Origin: OCS155 cluster bacterium AG-333-G23
Lineage (GTDB): Bacteria > Actinomycetota > Acidimicrobiia > Actinomarinales > Actinomarinaceae
Direction: 5' to 3'
DNA: 64,000 nt
Assembly: GCA_003282445.1 (NCBI GenBank)
Contig: QBZE01000001.1
Location: 1-64,000 of the forward strand
Shown here: one piece after another, positions 60,930 to 64,000 of the stretch
Layout: every line of letters starts with the position of its first letter
Numbering within the stretch: the first letter of the stretch is position 1
Position numbers and translations under genes: made by a program
The notes under the pieces: generated by a model
Database searches by the model: none
Told to the model about the DNA's origin: nothing
The model's input: only the letters and a program-made list of their open reading frames with translations

Positions 60930-62996
60930 TTATAGATTTCTAGAAGAGTTAAGAACAACTGAAATACTAGATGCAGCCATTGCTAATGCAGCCATATTAG
61001 GGGATATATTTCCAGTTATGGCGATAGGTATCATTAATGTGTTGTAAATGAAGGCCAAAAAAAGATTTTGATTTATTCTACTTTGAGATTTCTTAGCTAG
61101 TTCAATTATCTCAACAATCTTTGATATCCCTCCTTTATGTATAACTATATCTCCTGCGCTTTGAGCTATTTGGGTACTATGTGCGCTTGCTATTCCTACA
61201 TCAGCTTGTTTTAAAGCGGGTGAATCATTAATTCCATCACCAACAAATGCAACAATATTATTTTTTTGAGTATTTTTTATGTATGATAGTTTATCTTCAG
61301 GAGTCTGGTTGCCAAGAGATTCGGAAACCCCAAGAGCCTTTCCAAAATCCTGAACTTTTCTATTATTGTCTCCTGACAATATAGATATGTTGTAATTATC
61401 AGAAAGATGGTTTATAAATCCTGAATCAATACTTATTTCCTCATGGAGTTCTACTAAAAATAATTCTTCACCTATCTTTACATCTAAGAAAGTTAGGGAA
61501 CCATCTTCTTTTGAAGACTTTTCTACAGATACCTTCTTATTATTTACCTCACCTTCAACACCCACACCTTTTTTTTCTTTGAAGCTTTCTACATCAAATA
61601 GTGATATATTTTTACTTTCTGCTTCAAGCAAGATGCTTTTTGCAATTGGGTGATTAGATTTTTGCTCTAAGCTAGCCATGTATTGAAGAACAGAATCAAT
61701 CTCCACCTTACTTTCTGAGGTTATGCTTTTGATTTTAAAAATACCAGTTGTAATAGTTCCAGTTTTATCAAAGATAATTGAAGTTATCTTTGTAAGTTTT
61801 TGTAAGTAATCAAAATTTTTAAAAATGAAGCCTTTTTGATTTGATATTGAAGCTGATCTAAAAAGCACTATTGGAATTGCCAGGCCTAATGCACAAGGAC
61901 AAGCAATAACCAAAATTGATATAGCTATTTTTAATGCCAGAAAAGCTTCTTGATTAAAAATAATTAATCTAATCAAAAAAGTAATCAAACTAATAATTAG
62001 AACAGTCGGTACAAAAAATTGAGTTATTTTATCTATACTTTTTTGAACAGATGGTTTAGTTGTTTGGGCTTTAAATATCATATCTTCAATTACATTGAAA
62101 GTTGTTTCCCCACTAATTTTTGAAACTTTAATTCTTATTTCTCCAGTGAGATTAACTGTTCCTGCTATAACCTGGCTTTCAACATCTTTATCTACCGGTA
62201 TTGATTCACCTGTAATAATACTTTCATCAACAGTTGATACTCCAGACTGAACATGTCCATCAAGTGGAATTACTTCTCCTGGTAAAACAACAATTTCTTC
62301 ATCTATCGAGATATCTTCTATATTTTTCATTATATAATTTTCTTTGTAGACTCTTACATCTTTTGGTATTAGCTCTAACAAGGCATCAGATATTTCTACA
62401 GAGGATTTAATAGAGGCTTCTTCAATAGTTTTTCCAATAAGGATAAATGAAATAATATATCCTCCAGTTTCAAGAAACATCAATGGTTGTTTTGTTGACA
62501 ATACGGCAAAAATAAAAGAAGAGAGGCTTCCAATTGAAATTAATGTATCCATATTAAAGTTGAATTCAATTAAATTTTTTATAGCTGATACATGAAATTT
62601 ATAACCAAATACAAAAACTATAAGAAAACCAATACCAATTGCTTGTAGGGTAAATCCATTCTCAATAAAAAATGGTTTTAAAAGAATTGTTAATAATAGA
62701 GAGATGATTGGTGTAATAAATTTTGTTTTCTTTGTTTTACTTACAACATTTTCCTCAAAGACAACTGCTGAATAACCAATTGATTTAATTTTTTCAATAA
62801 TTTTATCTGTATCAATAGATTCGTTGAATTCTACAATAGCTTTTTTAAGAGGAAAATTAACAACCGCATTTTTTATTGAGTCTTCTTTTTCTAAAACCCT
62901 TTCAATTCTTGCTGCACAAGCAGCACAGGTCATTCCCTCTACTGAGAGAGTTAAAGGTTTTTGTTCATTCGACAACGGTGTAACCATGATCATCAA
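60930..62996 (-). CDS. copA: Copper-translocating P-type ATPase
   Basis: Exports copper from the cytoplasm, 688 residues. It has one N-terminal metal-binding domain (GMTCAACAARI), eight membrane helices, TGES in the actuator domain, the CPC metal site ACPCALGLAIP in helix 6, DKTGTIT with the phosphorylated Asp, HPIAKS and GDGINDSPAL. The start overlaps the copZ end by about 30 bases and several in-frame ATG codons (62996, 62993, 62987) are possible. Cotranscribed with copZ. Confidence 0.92.
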   Translation of the reverse strand: MMIMVTPLSNEQKPLTLSVEGMTCAACAARIERVLEKEDSIKNAVVNFPLKKAIVEFNESIDTDKIIEKIKSIGYSAVVFEENVVSKTKKTKFITPIISLLLTILLKPFFIENGFTLQAIGIGFLIVFVFGYKFHVSAIKNLIEFNFNMDTLISIGSLSSFIFAVLSTKQPLMFLETGGYIISFILIGKTIEEASIKSSVEISDALLELIPKDVRVYKENYIMKNIEDISIDEEIVVLPGEVIPLDGHVQSGVSTVDESIITGESIPVDKDVESQVIAGTVNLTGEIRIKVSKISGETTFNVIEDMIFKAQTTKPSVQKSIDKITQFFVPTVLIISLITFLIRLIIFNQEAFLALKIAISILVIACPCALGLAIPIVLFRSASISNQKGFIFKNFDYLQKLTKITSIIFDKTGTITTGIFKIKSITSESKVEIDSVLQYMASLEQKSNHPIAKSILLEAESKNISLFDVESFKEKKGVGVEGEVNNKKVSVEKSSKEDGSLTFLDVKIGEELFLVELHEEISIDSGFINHLSDNYNISILSGDNNRKVQDFGKALGVSESLGNQTPEDKLSYIKNTQKNNIVAFVGDGINDSPALKQADVGIASAHSTQIAQSAGDIVIHKGGISKIVEIIELAKKSQSRINQNLFLAFIYNTLMIPIAITGNISPNMAALAMAASSISVVLNSSRNL

Positions 62997-63168
62997 GCAA
63001 CGCCCCTAGATCACCGATTGAGACTTTAGTATCTGAACTTATCGAAACTTCTTTTTTTTCTATGTCTACAGAAGCTGAATTTATATTCTCTTCACCATTA
63101 AGAATTCCTTCAATTGTTTCCTTACAATGATTACAACTTATTTCAGGTACTGTAAATTTTATTTCCAT
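62965..63168 (-). CDS. copZ: Copper chaperone CopZ-like protein
   Basis: A 67-residue heavy-metal-associated domain protein. CNHC (about 12-15) is the metal-binding pair in loop 1, and the ferredoxin-like fold is clear from the alternating strands and helices. It delivers copper to CopA. An imperfect palindrome, AAAGA-TTAT/ATAA-TCTTT (63187-63209), lies just upstream and might be an operator for a copper regulator, but it is not a known CsoR or CueR site. Confidence 0.87.
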   Translation of the reverse strand: MEIKFTVPEISCNHCKETIEGILNGEENINSASVDIEKKEVSISSDTKVSIGDLGALLDDHGYTVVE

Positions 63169-63233
63169 ATTCGAATCATAATAATTAAAGACTTATATAG
63201 ATAATCTTTATTTAGTTAGGTAGTTTAGGTTTC

Positions 63234-63428
63234 TTAGGCAGTTTCCTGAAGAATTCTTCCTCTAACTCTTGGATATTTAACTGGAGCATGGTTAAAACAA
63301 TGATCTCTCTTGTTGTAAATGCTTAGTTTTGTTTCGCAAGACTCATCATTGCAAACACGACCCTGTTCAAAACTTTTTGATGGCCTAATGCCACCTTTTA
63401 TTTGACTAGCTTTTAGTCCGTCAGTCAT
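63234..63428 (-). CDS. Small Cys/His protein (zinc-knuckle-like)
   Basis: A 64-residue basic protein with CNDESC (about 26-31) and CFNHAP (about 44-49); three Cys and one His could bind zinc. The segment KLSIYNKRDHCFNH resembles a motif I recall in small actinobacterial proteins of unknown function. It has an AGGAAA ribosome binding site and, 15 bases upstream of its ATG, a perfect CRP-type operator shared in sequence with the rhodopsin-photolyase region. A DNA or RNA binding role is only a guess. Confidence 0.65.
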   Translation of the reverse strand: MTDGLKASQIKGGIRPSKSFEQGRVCNDESCETKLSIYNKRDHCFNHAPVKYPRVRGRILQETA

Positions 63429-63443
63429 TTTTTTCCTCTACTT

Positions 63444-63459
63444 TGTGAATATATTCACA
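63444..63459. promoter_or_regulatory. CRP-type operator 3
   Basis: TGTGAATATATTCACA, a perfect TGTGA-N6-TCACA palindrome extended by one symmetric pair on each side (63443-63460). It lies between the small Cys/His gene and the SelW-like gene, so it may control either or both. Same consensus as operators at 34083 and 34124. A minus-strand TATAAT (63479-63474) lies upstream of it relative to the Cys/His gene. Confidence 0.72.
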
Positions 63460-63535
63460 AGATTAACAACTTTATTATAAGCATGCAAGTATTTAGATAA
63501 CTTTCTATTTTCTGACCTTGTGATAGTATTCCTTT

Positions 63536-63772
63536 ATGGAAATCAAACTAGAATTCTGCGTAGTCTGAAATTACACTCCCCGTGCAGTTAGTACGGTTGA
63601 AGACATTTTAGAAAAATACGGTCAAGAAGTTGAATCTATAGACTTAATACCTACATCAGGTGGAAAATTTGAGTTTTACTTAAATGGTGAATTACTCTAT
63701 TCAAAAATAGAAACTGATAGACATACTGAAGATGGAGAAATACTAGGTTTAATAGAAAAAGCTCTTAGTTGA
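63536..63772 (+). CDS. SelW-like selenoprotein (Rdx family), in-frame TGA
   Basis: A 78-residue frame containing one internal TGA (63566-63568), read here as selenocysteine (residue 11). The sequence IKLEFCVVU, then NYTPRAVSTVEDILEKYGQ, SGGKFEFYLNGELLYSK and GEILGLIEKAL follows the Rdx/SelW thioredoxin-like family, whose redox motif is CxxC or CxxU; here it is Cys8-Val-Val-Sec11. A hairpin with the bacterial SECIS layout follows at once. It has no strong ribosome binding site. Its stop overlaps the TTG start of the next gene. A single-base error or a dead gene are the alternatives. Confidence 0.85.
63580..63596 (+). promoter_or_regulatory. Candidate bacterial SECIS hairpin
   Basis: Immediately after the TGA, CCGTGC (63580-63585) pairs with GTACGG (63591-63596), six pairs including one G-U, closing the loop AGTTA (63586-63590). 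The loop starts 18 bases after the TGA and has G in its second position followed by U, as expected for SelB-recognised bacterial SECIS elements (loop 16-37 bases from the UGA). The hairpin is in coding sequence, also as expected. Confidence 0.7.
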
Positions 63773-64000
63773 ACACACCATTCGACTTAACAATCTATGA
63801 ATTAGTTTTTATTGGACTCCTATTATTTGTTGCAGCATCCATTCAAGGACTTCTTGGATACGGTTTTGCTGTCATCTCTTCCCCGATTCTTGTTCAAATA
63901 GATCCAGCTCTTGTACCAGCTTTACTTAGCTTGTTAGCGCTCCCATTAACAATAAGAATATTTGTAAGAGAAAGACTAGAGATTACTTGGTCTCCAATGA
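63769..64000 (+). CDS. TauE/SafE-family permease, start only
   Basis: The first 77 residues of a membrane protein that runs off the window edge. It has two hydrophobic segments with AASIQGLLGYGFAVISSPIL, the usual start of TauE/SafE (DUF81) sulfite/organosulfonate exporter-like proteins. TTG start overlaps the SelW-like stop (TTGA), so the two are coupled. The substrate is unknown; sulfur or selenium compounds are tempting given its partner but not shown. Confidence 0.75.
   Translation, partial: MNTPFDLTIYELVFIGLLLFVAASIQGLLGYGFAVISSPILVQIDPALVPALLSLLALPLTIRIFVRERLEITWSPM

Noticed and set aside
63536-63772. Frameshift or dead gene explanation for the SelW-like TGA
   Set aside because: The frame is open on both sides, the TGA is precisely at the redox-motif position, family residues continue after it, and a SECIS-like hairpin follows. 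Not excluded, but less likely than selenocysteine.

Overview
The window looks like a piece of the chromosome of a small-genome, low-GC marine actinobacterium, most like the Candidatus Actinomarina group. This placement is inferred: it rests on very AT-rich DNA with short spacers, actinobacterial markers (a DUF3566 protein after gyrA, crgA, PknB/PstP, a PAC2 protein, the tiny ribosomal protein bS22, a type-4 uracil-DNA glycosylase) and a proton-pump type rhodopsin.

Layout. 1-8.7 kb is the replication origin region: rnpA and rpmH leave leftwards, dnaA-dnaN-(DciA-like)-gyrB-gyrA-DUF3566 leave rightwards, and recF is absent. 8.7-19.3 kb continues on the plus strand: a cobalamin riboswitch with a BtuF-like lipoprotein, an aldolase-like protein, a GGND-type phosphofructokinase, a thioesterase, then a MacAB-like exporter (adaptor, ATPase, permease) embedded among three related cysteine-repeat lipoproteins, and an NDH-2. 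19.3-28 kb is mostly minus strand: MgtE, an S9 peptidase, a TPP-riboswitch-controlled sodium symporter, type-4 UDG behind an attenuator-like RNA, and CbiM. 28-33 kb holds a DUF3445 protein, a nucleoside deoxyribosyltransferase-like protein, two LytM-fold lipoproteins and three very small membrane proteins.

33.4-38.3 kb is a light and energy block: a green-type rhodopsin diverges from a class II photolyase over two perfect CRP-type operators, next to a three-gene proton-translocating transhydrogenase. 39-47 kb has six tRNA genes, crgA, mutY, pknB/pstP, serS and tadA; all three Ser tRNAs and tRNA-Arg(ACG) sit beside serS and tadA. 47-60 kb is housekeeping (dgt, dnaX, murJ, lysC-asd, dcd, bS22). 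60-64 kb has a PAC2 protein, a copper ATPase with its chaperone, a small Cys/His protein sharing the CRP-type operator, a SelW-like gene with an in-frame TGA at the CxxU position followed by a SECIS-like hairpin, and the start of a TauE/SafE permease cut by the window edge.

The strongest observations are the SelW-like selenoprotein gene at 63536-63772, the three shared TGTGA-N6-TCACA operators, the attenuator-like RNA before the UDG gene, and unusual residues in GyrA, TadA and DnaX. I saw no rRNA, CRISPR array, insertion sequence or prophage.
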